Assembly: GCF_900108115.1 (NCBI RefSeq)
Contig: NZ_FTPU01000001.1
Span: 115,599-179,598 of the forward strand
Origin: Epilithonimonas bovis DSM 19482
Lineage (GTDB): Bacteria > Bacteroidota > Bacteroidia > Flavobacteriales > Weeksellaceae
Length of the DNA: 64,000 nt
Direction: 5' to 3'
Part shown: piece by piece, positions 16,932 through 26,006 of the stretch
Layout of the letters: every line of letters starts with the position of its first letter
Position numbering within the stretch: the first letter of the stretch is position 1
The notes under the pieces: model-generated
What the model was told of the DNA's origin: nothing
The model's database searches: none
What the model saw: the letters and a program-made list of their open reading frames with translations, nothing else
Translations under genes and position numbers: made by a program

Positions 16932-19900
16932 ATGAAAAAGACTTTAATTGTTGCAATTTTACTTGCCGGTTTTTTCACAGCATCTGCACAGGTAACAACC
17001 AGTAGTGTAAACGGAGTTGTTACTCAATCTGCAGGCAAAAAAACTGCTGGGGCAACTATCAAAGCGGTTCACCAACCTTCGGGAACTGTATATTCTGGAG
17101 TGTCTAACAGCTCTGGTTATTTCAATTTACCGAATCTTCGTGTTGGAGGTCCTTATACAATTGAAATTACCTATGCTAATTTGAGACCAGTGATATACAA
17201 TGATGTATATCTACAATTAGGAGAGCCTTTTGCTGCCGACGCAACATTGACTCAAGAAAGCGAAACTTCTATTGAAGCAGTGAAAATTGTAGCTGTAGGA
17301 AGAAATTCTAAGAAGAATGGAGCAACAACTGTTGTCGGACGAAAACAACTAGAGAGCATGCCTACTCTAAGTAGATCTCTTCAAGACTTTACTAGACTTA
17401 CGCCACAAGCTAACGGAAACTCTTTCGGAGGAGCTAATAACAGATACAACAACATTACCATTGATGGCGCTGTAAACAATGATGTTTTTGGACTTTCTGG
17501 TTCTGGTACACCTGGGGGACAAGCTGGTACACAGCCAATCTCTTTGGATGCGATTCAAGAAATACAGGTGGCTTTGGCTCCTTTTGATGTTACACAAGGA
17601 AACTTTACAGGCGCTGGAGTCAATGCAGTTACAAGATCTGGAACTAATAAATTTGAAGGTTCATTATATTTCTTTGGAAGAAATGAAAAAACAATTGGTA
17701 AAAGTGTTATTACTGGCGAAAAATCTTCAAAATTCAGTGATAGCCAATACGGTTTAAGAGTTGGAGGTCCATTGATTAAAGATAAATTATTCTTCTTTTT
17801 CAATGCAGAATCTGGAAGAAGAACTTCTCCTTTAGCTTTCAATGCAGGTGAAGCCGGAAGCACTATGACCAATGAAATTGCTCAGCAAATTGCTGATTAT
17901 ACCCTTTCAAAATATGGATATGATGTCGGTAGCTACGGTCCTCAGGATATCCAGACTCAAAACAATAAGTTCCTTGGTAAGATTGACTGGAACATCAACG
18001 ACAAACACCAATTTACTCTTCGTTATAACTACATTGATGCCTTTGATGATAACTTATCAAGAAGTGCTAACTTTTTCAGATTTGGAAATAATGCCTACAA
18101 ATTCACGAACAAACAAAGTAGTTTGGTTGCTGAATTAAGAAGTAACTTTAACAGTAGTTTCTCCAATAATTTAATCTTAGGATATTCATCTATCAAGGAT
18201 AGTCGTGATACAGCAGGAAGTCCTTTCCCACAAATTACTATCTTGAATATTGGAGGAGTTTCTGGAGCATCTGCAGAATTTGGCTCACAAAGAAGTTCAT
18301 TTGCTAATGAATTAGATCAAACTATTTTCGAAGTTACTGATAACTTCAAATGGAATATTGGAAAAAACACATTTACTTTAGGAACTCATAACGAATTCTT
18401 TAGTTTCAGAAACTTATTTATTAACAACCTAAATGGTAGGTGGGATTTCAACAGTGTAGCAGATTATTTGAACAATGTACCTGCGAGAGTTAGAGCCACT
18501 TATTCTCTTATTCCTGGCGAATCAAGACCTGCAGCTAAGTTCAGTGCGGCTCAATTAGGTTTCTATGCTCAAGGAGAATCTGAGGTTTTCAAAAATTTTA
18601 GATTAACTTATGGTATCAGATTAGATGTTCCAATCATTGGAGATAAGCCTTTGAGAAATCCAAAAATCGAAGCATCTTTCCCTGGATACAGAACTGACAA
18701 TACACCTAGCGGTCAATTATTGTGGGCACCAAGAGCTGGATTTAATTATAATGTAAACGGCGACAGATCTCTAGTACTACGTGGTGGTGCTGGTGTATTC
18801 ACCGGAAGAGTACCTTTCGTTTGGTTATCTAACCAGTTTACAAACAGCGGAATGTTATTCGGTACTGTTGATGCAAGAACTACGGGTATCAACGGTGGCA
18901 ATGGATTCGACCCAAATATCGAAAATCAACAAAACATGGGTTCAGGATCTAAGCGCGCTGAGGTTAACTTAGTAAGTGATGACTTCAAAATCCCTCAAGT
19001 ATTGAGATTTAATTTAGCAGGAGATTTCAAATTACCTGGAGGAATCAATGCTACTTTGGAAGGTATGGTTTCAAAAACAATGAATAACATCGTATATTCT
19101 GATATCAATATCTCTGGAAGTAATGGAAACATCAATCCAGCTTTATCAGGTGGTGCAGATGTAAGACCTAACTATGCGGGACAGAGAGTAAACTCTACCG
19201 ACTTTACAAATGTTATTCTAATGAGTAACTCAAGTAGAGGTTATACTTATAGTTTAACTACTCAATTACAAAAATCATTCGGTTTTGGATTGGATTTGAT
19301 GGCTGCTTATACTAATGGACAATCTGCTTCCATTAATGATGGTAACAGTAGTACTGCATTATCTAACTGGGAGTTTACACAAATAGTTACAAGTCCAAAT
19401 AATCCTCCTCTTGCAAACTCAAACTTTGATATCAGACACAGAACTATTGGAAGTGCTGGTTATAAAATAGAATACGGTAGAAACAAAGCTTTCTCCACTG
19501 GATTCAGTTTGTTCTACGCAGGAACATCTGGTTCCCCTTTCACTTACTTATATAATGGTGATGTGAATGGTGACGGAGCTTTCTCTAACGACCTGCTTTA
19601 TGTACCAAGAAACGCAAGCGAAATTAAATTGGTTGCATTGACAGGATCTAATCCCGCTACAGTTGCACAACAATGGGCTGCATTGGATGCTTTCATCGAG
19701 CAAGATCCGTACTTGAGAACTAGAAGAGGACAATATGCTGAGAGAAATGGCGCTAGAACACCTTGGGAACACAAATTCGATATGAGAATTACTCAAGATT
19801 TGGGAATTACTATCAAAGACAGAGTTCACAGATTCCAATTGACATTTGATATCTTCAACGTTGGAAATCTTCTTAACAAAGATTGGGGGAAAAGTTACTT

Positions 19901-20051
19901 CGTATCTAACAATGCTTATCAGTTAATTACTTATACTACTTCTGGTGGTGGTGGTTATACTTTCAGAGCTCCTAAGGATAACCAAGCATTCAATATTTCT
20001 GATCTTGCTTCTAGATGGCAAGGACAGTTTGGAGTTAGATATATTTTCTAA
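16932..20051 (+). CDS. TonB-dependent receptor, Oar-like, with carboxypeptidase regulatory-like domain
   Basis: 1039 residues. A signal peptide (MKKTLIVAILLAGFFTASAQ) is followed by a carboxypeptidase-regulatory-like beta domain (about 22-100; SVNGVVTQSAGKKTAGATI), a plug-like region with NRYNNITIDGAVNNDVFGL and IQEIQVALAPFDVTQGNFTGAGVNAVTRSGTN, and a long beta-barrel ending WQGQFGVRYIF with terminal phenylalanine. The design matches Oar-type outer membrane proteins of Bacteroidota. No susD-like partner is adjacent, so a nutrient role cannot be assigned. The strongly preferred codons suggest high expression. A terminator follows at 20078-20107. Confidence 0.88.
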   Translation: MKKTLIVAILLAGFFTASAQVTTSSVNGVVTQSAGKKTAGATIKAVHQPSGTVYSGVSNSSGYFNLPNLRVGGPYTIEITYANLRPVIYNDVYLQLGEPFAADATLTQESETSIEAVKIVAVGRNSKKNGATTVVGRKQLESMPTLSRSLQDFTRLTPQANGNSFGGANNRYNNITIDGAVNNDVFGLSGSGTPGGQAGTQPISLDAIQEIQVALAPFDVTQGNFTGAGVNAVTRSGTNKFEGSLYFFGRNEKTIGKSVITGEKSSKFSDSQYGLRVGGPLIKDKLFFFFNAESGRRTSPLAFNAGEAGSTMTNEIAQQIADYTLSKYGYDVGSYGPQDIQTQNNKFLGKIDWNINDKHQFTLRYNYIDAFDDNLSRSANFFRFGNNAYKFTNKQSSLVAELRSNFNSSFSNNLILGYSSIKDSRDTAGSPFPQITILNIGGVSGASAEFGSQRSSFANELDQTIFEVTDNFKWNIGKNTFTLGTHNEFFSFRNLFINNLNGRWDFNSVADYLNNVPARVRATYSLIPGESRPAAKFSAAQLGFYAQGESEVFKNFRLTYGIRLDVPIIGDKPLRNPKIEASFPGYRTDNTPSGQLLWAPRAGFNYNVNGDRSLVLRGGAGVFTGRVPFVWLSNQFTNSGMLFGTVDARTTGINGGNGFDPNIENQQNMGSGSKRAEVNLVSDDFKIPQVLRFNLAGDFKLPGGINATLEGMVSKTMNNIVYSDINISGSNGNINPALSGGADVRPNYAGQRVNSTDFTNVILMSNSSRGYTYSLTTQLQKSFGFGLDLMAAYTNGQSASINDGNSSTALSNWEFTQIVTSPNNPPLANSNFDIRHRTIGSAGYKIEYGRNKAFSTGFSLFYAGTSGSPFTYLYNGDVNGDGAFSNDLLYVPRNASEIKLVALTGSNPATVAQQWAALDAFIEQDPYLRTRRGQYAERNGARTPWEHKFDMRITQDLGITIKDRVHRFQLTFDIFNVGNLLNKDWGKSYFVSNNAYQLITYTTSGGGGYTFRAPKDNQAFNISDLASRWQGQFGVRYIF

Positions 20052-20077
20052 TTTCAATTAATATTAATTATACTTCA

Positions 20078-20107
20078 AATCCCGGCAATCTGTCGGGATT
20101 TTTTTAT
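20078..20107 (+). terminator. intrinsic terminator after the Oar-like gene
   Basis: Stem AATCCCG / CGGGATT with loop GCAATCTGT, followed by a T run. The T run continues into the -7 box of the next gene. Confidence 0.85.
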
Positions 20108-20112
20108 CTTTG
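20105..20112 (+). promoter_or_regulatory. -7 promoter box TATCTTTG
   Basis: Consensus TAnnTTTG placed 19 bases before the ATG of the small membrane protein at 20132. The upstream terminator occupies the spacer and -33 region. Confidence 0.6.
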
Positions 20113-20131
20113 CTGTTCATAAAATCAGAAT

Positions 20132-20560
20132 ATGGAATTTTACAACATTCTTTTACACGCACACAAAGGTTTTGCTTACCTGGAACTTTTGCTGGTTGCG
20201 GTATTTTTAATCCTTCTATTGGTCACCATGTTTGGCTATAGCGGGACTATTTCAAAACTATTCAGGAAAGTGACTTTGTTTACGATGATTTTCTTTCATG
20301 TACAGTTTCTCATCGGAATTGTAATGCTGATATCCAACATCACCAAAGGTCTGGATATGGGTGCCGTGATGAAAAATGCAGATCTCCGTTTCACTTATGT
20401 AGAACACCCGTTCTCTATGCTAATAGCGGCCGTACTGATGACAATCATCAACAAAAAAGTAAAAGCGAATGACAAACTCACCATTCCTCTCGTTTCATTA
20501 GGATTAGTCGCGATTGCATTATTTGTATTCGCTTTCCCTTGGACAAGAGTTTTTGGATAA
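20132..20560 (+). CDS. four-helix inner membrane protein of unknown function
   Basis: 142 residues with four hydrophobic segments (about 15-37, 48-70, 88-105 and 117-138). Histidines at the membrane edge (HAHKGFAYLE, FFHVQFL, EHPFSM) recall small haem-binding cytochrome b-like proteins, but no family could be fixed. The compact size and conserved ADLRFTYVEHPFSMLIA segment suggest a real, conserved Flavobacteriia gene. It has its own promoter directly after the preceding terminator and lies upstream of asd by about 100 bases. Function unknown. Confidence 0.75.
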   Translation: MEFYNILLHAHKGFAYLELLLVAVFLILLLVTMFGYSGTISKLFRKVTLFTMIFFHVQFLIGIVMLISNITKGLDMGAVMKNADLRFTYVEHPFSMLIAAVLMTIINKKVKANDKLTIPLVSLGLVAIALFVFAFPWTRVFG

Positions 20561-20661
20561 TCATTTTATTAAATCAAAGATCTGGAGTAACATTTTTGAA
20601 ACACAGGAATTTGACAAAGTTTAAAAACAAATCATTTATCAATTATTAATCATCTATTATA

Positions 20662-21651
20662 ATGAAAGTAGCTGTGGTAGGCGCAACCGGAATGGTTGGA
20701 CAAGTTATGCTAAAAGTTTTGGAAGAACGAGATCTTCCTATAACCGAATTAATTCCTGTAGCCTCAGAGAGATCTGTTGGCAACAAGGTCAAATACAAGG
20801 ACAAGGAATTCACAATTGTAAGCATGGACGACGCTATTGCAGCCAAACCGGAGATTGCCATTTTTTCTGCAGGCGGCAATACTTCATTAGAATTTGCGCC
20901 TAAGTTTGCAGAAGCCGGTACTACAGTTATCGACAATTCTTCAGCCTGGAGGATGGATCCTACTAAGAAACTAGTTGTTCCGGAGATCAATGCCAATGTG
21001 TTGACAAAAGAAGACAAGATCATCGCTAATCCTAACTGTTCTACAATCCAGCTGGTGATGGTGCTTCACCCACTGAATCAGAAATACGATATCAAAAGAG
21101 TTGTTATATCTACTTATCAGTCTGTAACAGGCACCGGGAAAGCCGCCGTAGATCAATTGAACAGCGAAGTAAAAGGTGAAAACCCAGAGAAGGTTTATCC
21201 TTATCAGATCTTCAAAAATGCATTGCCACATTGTGATGTGTTCTCGGATGATGACTATACAAAAGAGGAGATCAAACTGATGAAAGAGCCTAAAAAAATC
21301 CTGGGCGACGACACCTTTAATCTGACAGCAACTGCCGTGAGAGTCCCTGTGCAGGGCGGACATTCCGAAAGTGTCAATATAGAGTTTGAAAATGAATTTG
21401 ATCTGGATGAAGTTAAAAAAATCCTTTCCGAAACACCGGGAGTAGTGCTTCAGGATGATGTGAAGAACAATCAGTATCCCATGCCACTCTATTCCGAAGG
21501 CAAGGATGAAGTTTTTGTAGGCAGGATCCGCCGGGATCTATCACAGCCCAAGACGCTCAACTTGTGGATCGTGGCAGACAATCTGCGGAAGGGCGCCGCA
21601 ACAAACGCCGTTCAGATAGCAGAATATCTTACAGAACACAACTTAGTTTAG
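20662..21651 (+). CDS. asd: aspartate-semialdehyde dehydrogenase Asd
   Basis: 329 residues. Asd reduces aspartyl phosphate to aspartate semialdehyde with NADPH, the branch point to lysine/diaminopimelate, threonine and methionine; it feeds the DAP used by MurE in this window. The N-terminal loop is VGATGMVGQVML, the catalytic cysteine is C126 in NPNCSTIQ, and RVPVQGGHSESV contains the substrate-binding histidine. The length fits the USG-1-like/Gram-positive subgroup. A long palindromic terminator follows. Confidence 0.97.
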   Translation: MKVAVVGATGMVGQVMLKVLEERDLPITELIPVASERSVGNKVKYKDKEFTIVSMDDAIAAKPEIAIFSAGGNTSLEFAPKFAEAGTTVIDNSSAWRMDPTKKLVVPEINANVLTKEDKIIANPNCSTIQLVMVLHPLNQKYDIKRVVISTYQSVTGTGKAAVDQLNSEVKGENPEKVYPYQIFKNALPHCDVFSDDDYTKEEIKLMKEPKKILGDDTFNLTATAVRVPVQGGHSESVNIEFENEFDLDEVKKILSETPGVVLQDDVKNNQYPMPLYSEGKDEVFVGRIRRDLSQPKTLNLWIVADNLRKGAATNAVQIAEYLTEHNLV

Positions 21652-21666
21652 ACTAACAAAAACCAA

Positions 21667-21698
21667 AGAATCTTCGAAATTTCGAAGATTCTTTTTTT
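21667..21698 (+). terminator. intrinsic terminator after asd
   Basis: A perfect 26-bp palindrome (AGAATCTTCGAAA and its complement) followed by a run of T. Confidence 0.85.
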
Positions 21699-21791
21699 AG
21701 AAAAAGATCAATAAAACGACAATAGTTGTGTAAGGGTCTTCCTGATCCTTGTAACTGCGCCGTTTAACAAAATTTTCGAAAGAAAGTTGTA

Positions 21792-22796
21792 ATGAAAAAA
21801 AGTAAAGAACAAAACTCCAACATCGCTTTCCAAAAATGGATTGCAGCCGTAGGAATTATCCTTTTTGTAGGAAAACTGGTCGCCTGGAAACTGACTAATT
21901 CCGATGCAGTATTTTCTGATGCAATGGAGAGTATTGTAAATGTTATCAGTGCTTTTTTAGGCTTATATGCCCTTTATCTGGCCGCTAAACCCAGAGATGA
22001 AAACCATCCATACGGCCATGGCAAAGTAGAGTTTGTAACCTCAGCAATAGAAGGCTCTCTGATAAGTATTGCCGGCGTAATGATTATCTACGAAGGATGC
22101 AACAGCCTGATCCTTGGCAAAACGCTTAATAAACTTGATTGGGGAATATGGATAGTCGCTGCAACGGCTATTATCAATTATGTTTTGGGTTATATCTCTA
22201 TTCGTATCGGAAAAAAAGAGAACTCAATTGTACTGATTTCCTCAGGGAAACACCTGCAATCGGACACCATTACCACTTTAGGCGTAACAGTCAGTCTAGT
22301 TTTGGTATATATTACAAAAATCTACTGGATAGACTCTGTGGTTGCCCTGATTTTTGGCGCATATATTATCGTCGTTGGCTACAAAATCATACGCAGATCT
22401 CTCAGTGGAATCATGGATGAGGCTGATCCTGAAATGCTCGGCAGGCTGGCACGATTCCTCAACAAAAACCGGAAAGCACAATGGATAGACATCCACAATA
22501 TGAAAATACAGCAATTTGGGAGCAAACTCCACATCGATGCACATCTCACGCTGCCGTGGTATTTTGAACTAAGGACAGCTCATAACGAAATGGAAGCACT
22601 TATAAAACTAATTGCTAAAAACACAGACCGCCAGGTAGAATTTAATTTCCATATGGATGATTGCAAACCTACTTCCTGTGCTATTTGCCAGATAAAAGAC
22701 TGTCCTGTACGCCAACAAAATTTCACCAAAAAGGTAGAATGGGACGGCGAGAATATTTCCCAACCAGGTAAGCATACCGTAGAGAATTTGCTTTAA
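21792..22796 (+). CDS. cation diffusion facilitator family transporter
   Basis: 334 residues with six predicted membrane helices in the first two thirds and a C-terminal cytoplasmic domain. CDF proteins export divalent metal ions such as Zn, Co, Fe or Mn in exchange for protons. Metal-site residues are visible in SDAMESIVN (helix 2) and SDTITTLGV (helix 5), and the loop motif DENHPYGHGKVEF is conserved. The tail is unusual in holding a cysteine- and histidine-rich stretch (FHMDDCKPTSCAICQIKDCPVRQ) that may bind metal. Substrate cannot be told from sequence. Confidence 0.92.
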   Translation: MKKSKEQNSNIAFQKWIAAVGIILFVGKLVAWKLTNSDAVFSDAMESIVNVISAFLGLYALYLAAKPRDENHPYGHGKVEFVTSAIEGSLISIAGVMIIYEGCNSLILGKTLNKLDWGIWIVAATAIINYVLGYISIRIGKKENSIVLISSGKHLQSDTITTLGVTVSLVLVYITKIYWIDSVVALIFGAYIIVVGYKIIRRSLSGIMDEADPEMLGRLARFLNKNRKAQWIDIHNMKIQQFGSKLHIDAHLTLPWYFELRTAHNEMEALIKLIAKNTDRQVEFNFHMDDCKPTSCAICQIKDCPVRQQNFTKKVEWDGENISQPGKHTVENLL

Positions 22797-22841
22797 GCAA
22801 TTTCAGATAGTCGAATATTAACCTTAATTATATTTTGTTGC

Positions 22842-23294
22842 TTAATTAGACGAAGTATTACGCCTTGTATTACCAGATAAAAGTTTTTTCCTGTAATAGT
22901 AGATCGGGATGATCAGGATCACAGTCAATGGCTGGATGACAAACCGCCGAACATAAAAAGAAAACAAATAACCGAAATGGAATTTGTCATTAATACACAA
23001 TAAATAAATCGGGAAAATAATGGCAAACACAAGCAATATCAGTATAAAAGCCTGCCTCGTCCATTCGCGGTTCCGAAACAGAAAATGGATAATCCATAGC
23101 GAGAAGAACGTATTGAGCAAAAACCGAAACACGTAACTCATAATCAGTTTACCCCAGACAAAATCCGGAAACACAGCCGCCTGATCTGCAGATTTGAAAT
23201 AGCCCAGGAAAGGATCATAAAAAATCCGGTCTTCTAAGCCGCGGACGCCAACCAATCCTAAAAACCCAATTATAACCAACAGCCACCTAAGCAT
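22842..23294 (-). CDS. exosortase F system-associated membrane protein
   Basis: 150 residues with four hydrophobic segments. The start MLRWLLVIIGFLGLVGVRGLE and the segment EDRIFYDPFLGYFKS fit the small protein that is encoded beside exosortase F in Flavobacteriia. Its start overlaps the end of the exosortase gene by eight bases, indicating coupled translation. Its role, perhaps assisting or regulating the exosortase in the inner membrane, is not established. Confidence 0.85.
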   Translation of the reverse strand: MLRWLLVIIGFLGLVGVRGLEDRIFYDPFLGYFKSADQAAVFPDFVWGKLIMSYVFRFLLNTFFSLWIIHFLFRNREWTRQAFILILLVFAIIFPIYLLCINDKFHFGYLFSFYVRRFVIQPLTVILIIPIYYYRKKLLSGNTRRNTSSN

Positions 23295-23817
23295 CCTTTT
23301 CTCTTTTTAATGCAAAAAACTGAATCCATACCAGCCACAAAATAATTACACCGCCATAGATAATCGCAGGAAAAAGATAATCATGGGCAACTTTTTCGTA
23401 CTGCGAGTATTTGAGATAAATGATATTAAGGAGCGCTATTCTCAGGACATTGAGGATGTGAAGCAGAATGATTCCGCCTACGGCAAACAGAAAGGTTTTG
23501 GCCCCTTTATAAAAAGCAAAAATAAATGCGGTAAACAACACACCAACAGATATCACATTACAGCCTTCCACCATTCGCGTCGTGTACATCTCACCGGTTA
23601 AAAAATAGACGCTGTGCTGCTTAAAACTGTCTACCAAAACCGTAGGAAAACCCGCAAAGCCTTGTACCAATGCAACTTGCTCTGCCACCCAGCGCGTAAA
23701 AGGATCTACAACCTCATCAGCATAGGCATTCAGGTAGAACTGATAGAGTAAAACCAGAAGGATATATATGATGACAAAACGCAGAAGAATCTTAAGAACC
23801 GGCAGAAAATCTTTCAT
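23287..23817 (-). CDS. xrtF: exosortase family protein XrtF
   Basis: 176 residues with about five membrane segments. The catalytic triad of exosortases can be read: cysteine in MVEGCNVISVGVLF, arginine in LNVLRIALLNIIYLKY and histidine in EKVAHDYLFPAIIYGG. Exosortases cleave C-terminal sorting signals of exported proteins at the membrane. XrtF is the short version of Flavobacteriia and comes with the small partner gene that overlaps it, rather than with a recognisable PEP-CTERM substrate set; none is visible here. Confidence 0.9.
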   Translation of the reverse strand: MKDFLPVLKILLRFVIIYILLVLLYQFYLNAYADEVVDPFTRWVAEQVALVQGFAGFPTVLVDSFKQHSVYFLTGEMYTTRMVEGCNVISVGVLFTAFIFAFYKGAKTFLFAVGGIILLHILNVLRIALLNIIYLKYSQYEKVAHDYLFPAIIYGGVIILWLVWIQFFALKREKDA

Positions 23818-24003
23818 ATACGGGTATTTATTTTTTATAAGGCCATTTGGAGTAGCCTAAGCTTTCATTTGTGTTTGAGTTTTCAAATCATGTCGATTTC
23901 CCAGAAGTTATTCATTTTTAGACAGTAACAATTACAGATATAATCCTGCTTGTTCATCCAATTTCGAAACCGTAAATTGATGAGGTAAAATTACAATTTT
24001 TCG

Positions 24004-24032
24004 TTGATGAAAATCTATTATTACTAACTTTG
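24004..24032 (+). promoter_or_regulatory. promoter of the phosphotransferase gene (TTG, 18 bp, TAACTTTG)
   Basis: TTG at 24004-24006 and TAACTTTG at 24025-24032 match the Bacteroidota -33/-7 pattern with an 18-bp spacer. The -7 box ends five bases before the ATG at 24038, so the transcript would have almost no leader. The region between this site and xrtF (23818-24003) shows no gene. Confidence 0.6.
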
Positions 24033-24037
24033 TTCCT

Positions 24038-25051
24038 ATGCAGCAACATCAGCAATTTTTTGAGGACTTTCTGGGTAAGAAGGCAGACACTTTTACAGCG
24101 CTTCCGCAAAGTGGCTCATCACGGATCAATTATATTGGCAGCTCCGGCGGACAGGATTACATCATTACTTATAATGAGAATAGGCGCGAGAATGAGGCAT
24201 TTTTTTATTTTTCGGAACTGTTTTCGGGATTAGGACTTAATACGCCTCATATTTTTAAAATCAATACAGAAGAAAATCTTTACATCCAGGAATTTCTAGG
24301 CAGAGAGACACTTTCCGAAGTCATTGCAAGTGAAGGCCTGAGTCATCGCGTAAAAATTCTGGTTAAAAAAAGCCTGGAACAACTGTATGTTTTGCAGACA
24401 ACAACAAGCGGGAAAGTAGATTACAGTAAAAGTTTTGAGTACGAGAGATACGATGATTTGCCTGTAACGCATGACCTTTATTACTTCAAGAATTTTTTGG
24501 TTGATATCCTGGAGATAGAATACCACAAATCAACATTACTCAAGGAGTTCAGGAGAATTGCTGCAAAAGTACAGTCTTTGGAACCGAAAACATTAATGAT
24601 AAGGGACTTCCAGTCCAGAAATATTTTGGTGAATAATAATGAGGTTTATTTTATAGATTATCAGGCTGCGATGTATGGCCCGGCAAGTTACGATGTCATC
24701 TCGTTTCTTTATCAGGCCAAGGCCAACTTTCCGGAGGATTTTAGACAGGAAATGCTGCAATATTATGTTTCGTTCTGGAACGACAAAGTTGATAAAGATC
24801 ATTTATCCGAAGCCTTTAACTGGATTAAGATGATGCGCTTTTTGCAGGTTTTGGGGGCTTACGGATTTCGGGGGCTTATCCAGAGAAAAGCTCATTTTAT
24901 AACAAGCCTGCATCAGGGCATAGAGAACATTATTGATTTGAGCGGGCATTGGCCTGTTATTCATAATGATTTCCCAGAGCTTTGCAGGATTATCCGCAGG
25001 CTAAAGGATAAAGACATCAGCGATCGGATAAAACTGCTGATTAATCAGTAG
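24038..25051 (+). CDS. aminoglycoside phosphotransferase-fold kinase, possibly a cell wall sugar kinase (AmgK-like)
   Basis: 337 residues. The catalytic loop reads MIRDFQSRNILV, with the aspartate and asparagine of the kinase fold, followed by the metal-binding YFIDYQAAMYGPASYDV. This pattern (DFQSRNI plus IDYQ.A..GP..YD) is that of the AmgK-type N-acetylmuramate/N-acetylglucosamine anomeric kinases of peptidoglycan recycling more than of antibiotic-modifying enzymes. A sugar nucleotidyltransferase partner (MurU) would be expected beside it but is not present here. It ends at a bidirectional terminator shared with the opposing NlpC/P60 gene. Confidence 0.75.
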   Translation: MQQHQQFFEDFLGKKADTFTALPQSGSSRINYIGSSGGQDYIITYNENRRENEAFFYFSELFSGLGLNTPHIFKINTEENLYIQEFLGRETLSEVIASEGLSHRVKILVKKSLEQLYVLQTTTSGKVDYSKSFEYERYDDLPVTHDLYYFKNFLVDILEIEYHKSTLLKEFRRIAAKVQSLEPKTLMIRDFQSRNILVNNNEVYFIDYQAAMYGPASYDVISFLYQAKANFPEDFRQEMLQYYVSFWNDKVDKDHLSEAFNWIKMMRFLQVLGAYGFRGLIQRKAHFITSLHQGIENIIDLSGHWPVIHNDFPELCRIIRRLKDKDISDRIKLLINQ

Positions 25052-25075
25052 GAAGTCTTCCTTAAAAACCAACAA

Positions 25076-25104
25076 AAAACCTCAGAATTGCTTCTGAGGT
25101 TTCT
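25076..25104. terminator. bidirectional terminator between the kinase and NlpC/P60 genes
   Basis: Stem ACCTCAGAA / TTCTGAGGT with a TTGC loop, an A-run on the left and T-rich sequence on the right, between two convergent genes. Confidence 0.75.
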
Positions 25105-25132
25105 TCTGAATATCTTCAGGCTCTCTAATTAT

Positions 25133-25783
25133 TTAATACAAATTCAATCCTTCTTTTACTATTCTTTTTGCAAATTTAAATTTTGGTCCCCAATAGTTAT
25201 CATCCAGAGAGGAAACCATAACGCCTTTGGACGTGGCCGCATGAATAAACTTGACCTCACCTTCCGGAGTTACATCTTCAACAATCCCCACATGAGAAAT
25301 TCTTCTCCCACCATGGGAAAAGAAAACCAGGTCACCTTTTTGCAATTGTGTACGCTCTACAGAATCACCTTCCTGAGATTGTTCTGCGGCAACTCTTGGC
25401 AAATTCATCCCTGCAGCTGCTCCAAATACAGACAAAACAAACGCAGAGCAGTCTATTCCGCTTCTGGAAGTTCCCCCGAAACGGTAAGGCGTTCCCAGAT
25501 AACTTTCAGCTTCGGATAGGATGTTGTCTATAGTATTGCTGTGCTTGATAGCATTTTCTATTGCAGATCTTTTGATGACCTCATTGGTATTGGCAATAGA
25601 CGCCAACACTTTTTGACCTTTGTTATCATCAGAATTATTAGATACTGGTTTAATATCTAGCGATGCAAATTTGGCATCGGTTTTGTATGTTTGATTATTA
25701 GAAACCACATAGTTAGAAACGCACGATTGCAGCGAAAAAAATGTGGCTACAAAAAAGGTATAAATAAGAACTCTTTTCTTCAT
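25133..25783 (-). CDS. NlpC/P60 (C40) family cell wall peptidase, lipoprotein
   Basis: 216 residues. The signal peptide ends in a lipobox-like LQSC (MKKRVLIYTFFVATFFSLQSC), so the protein should be a lipoprotein. The C-terminal half is an NlpC/P60 domain: catalytic C112 in RSGIDCSAFV, histidine in RRISHVGIVE, and a third polar residue region at FIHAATSKGVMVSSL. These enzymes cut D-gamma-glutamyl-diaminopimelate bonds in peptidoglycan. A -7 box TAAATTTG lies upstream at 25835-25842 on the same strand. Confidence 0.92.
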   Translation of the reverse strand: MKKRVLIYTFFVATFFSLQSCVSNYVVSNNQTYKTDAKFASLDIKPVSNNSDDNKGQKVLASIANTNEVIKRSAIENAIKHSNTIDNILSEAESYLGTPYRFGGTSRSGIDCSAFVLSVFGAAAGMNLPRVAAEQSQEGDSVERTQLQKGDLVFFSHGGRRISHVGIVEDVTPEGEVKFIHAATSKGVMVSSLDDNYWGPKFKFAKRIVKEGLNLY

Positions 25784-25834
25784 ATATATTTAATTACCTG
25801 TGTTAAGTTGGATTGGTTTTTTGTGATTGCATAG

Positions 25835-25842
25835 CAAATTTA
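25835..25842 (-). promoter_or_regulatory. -7 promoter box of the NlpC/P60 gene (TAAATTTG)
   Basis: Exact TAnnTTTG on the minus strand, about 50 bases upstream of the ATG at 25783. No convincing -33 element was seen. Confidence 0.4.
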
Positions 25843-25930
25843 GCCAATAGAGTTTAAAGGGTCTTTCAATTCAAATTGACGCCCTTTCAATTTAACACAT
25901 TTTAACAATCTCTTTGGGAATGTTAAAGAA

Positions 25931-25970
25931 AAAAGAACCGCAAAGCTTATTTTTAGGCTTTGCGGTTTCA
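25931..25970 (-). terminator. intrinsic terminator of glnN
   Basis: Stem AACCGCAAAGC / GCTTTGCGGTT with a ten-base loop; on the minus strand it is followed by a T-rich run. Confidence 0.8.
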
Positions 25971-26006
25971 ATTTTAGTTAAGATTCTTTAACGTTTTTGT
26001 AGATAT

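Noticed and set aside
24038..25051. Possible aminoglycoside resistance kinase
   Set aside because: The catalytic segments fit sugar-kinase-like family members, and the gene lies among housekeeping genes with no resistance context.
25088..25519. Plus-strand 143-residue open frame
   Set aside because: It is antisense to the NlpC/P60 gene, which has signal peptide and catalytic residues.
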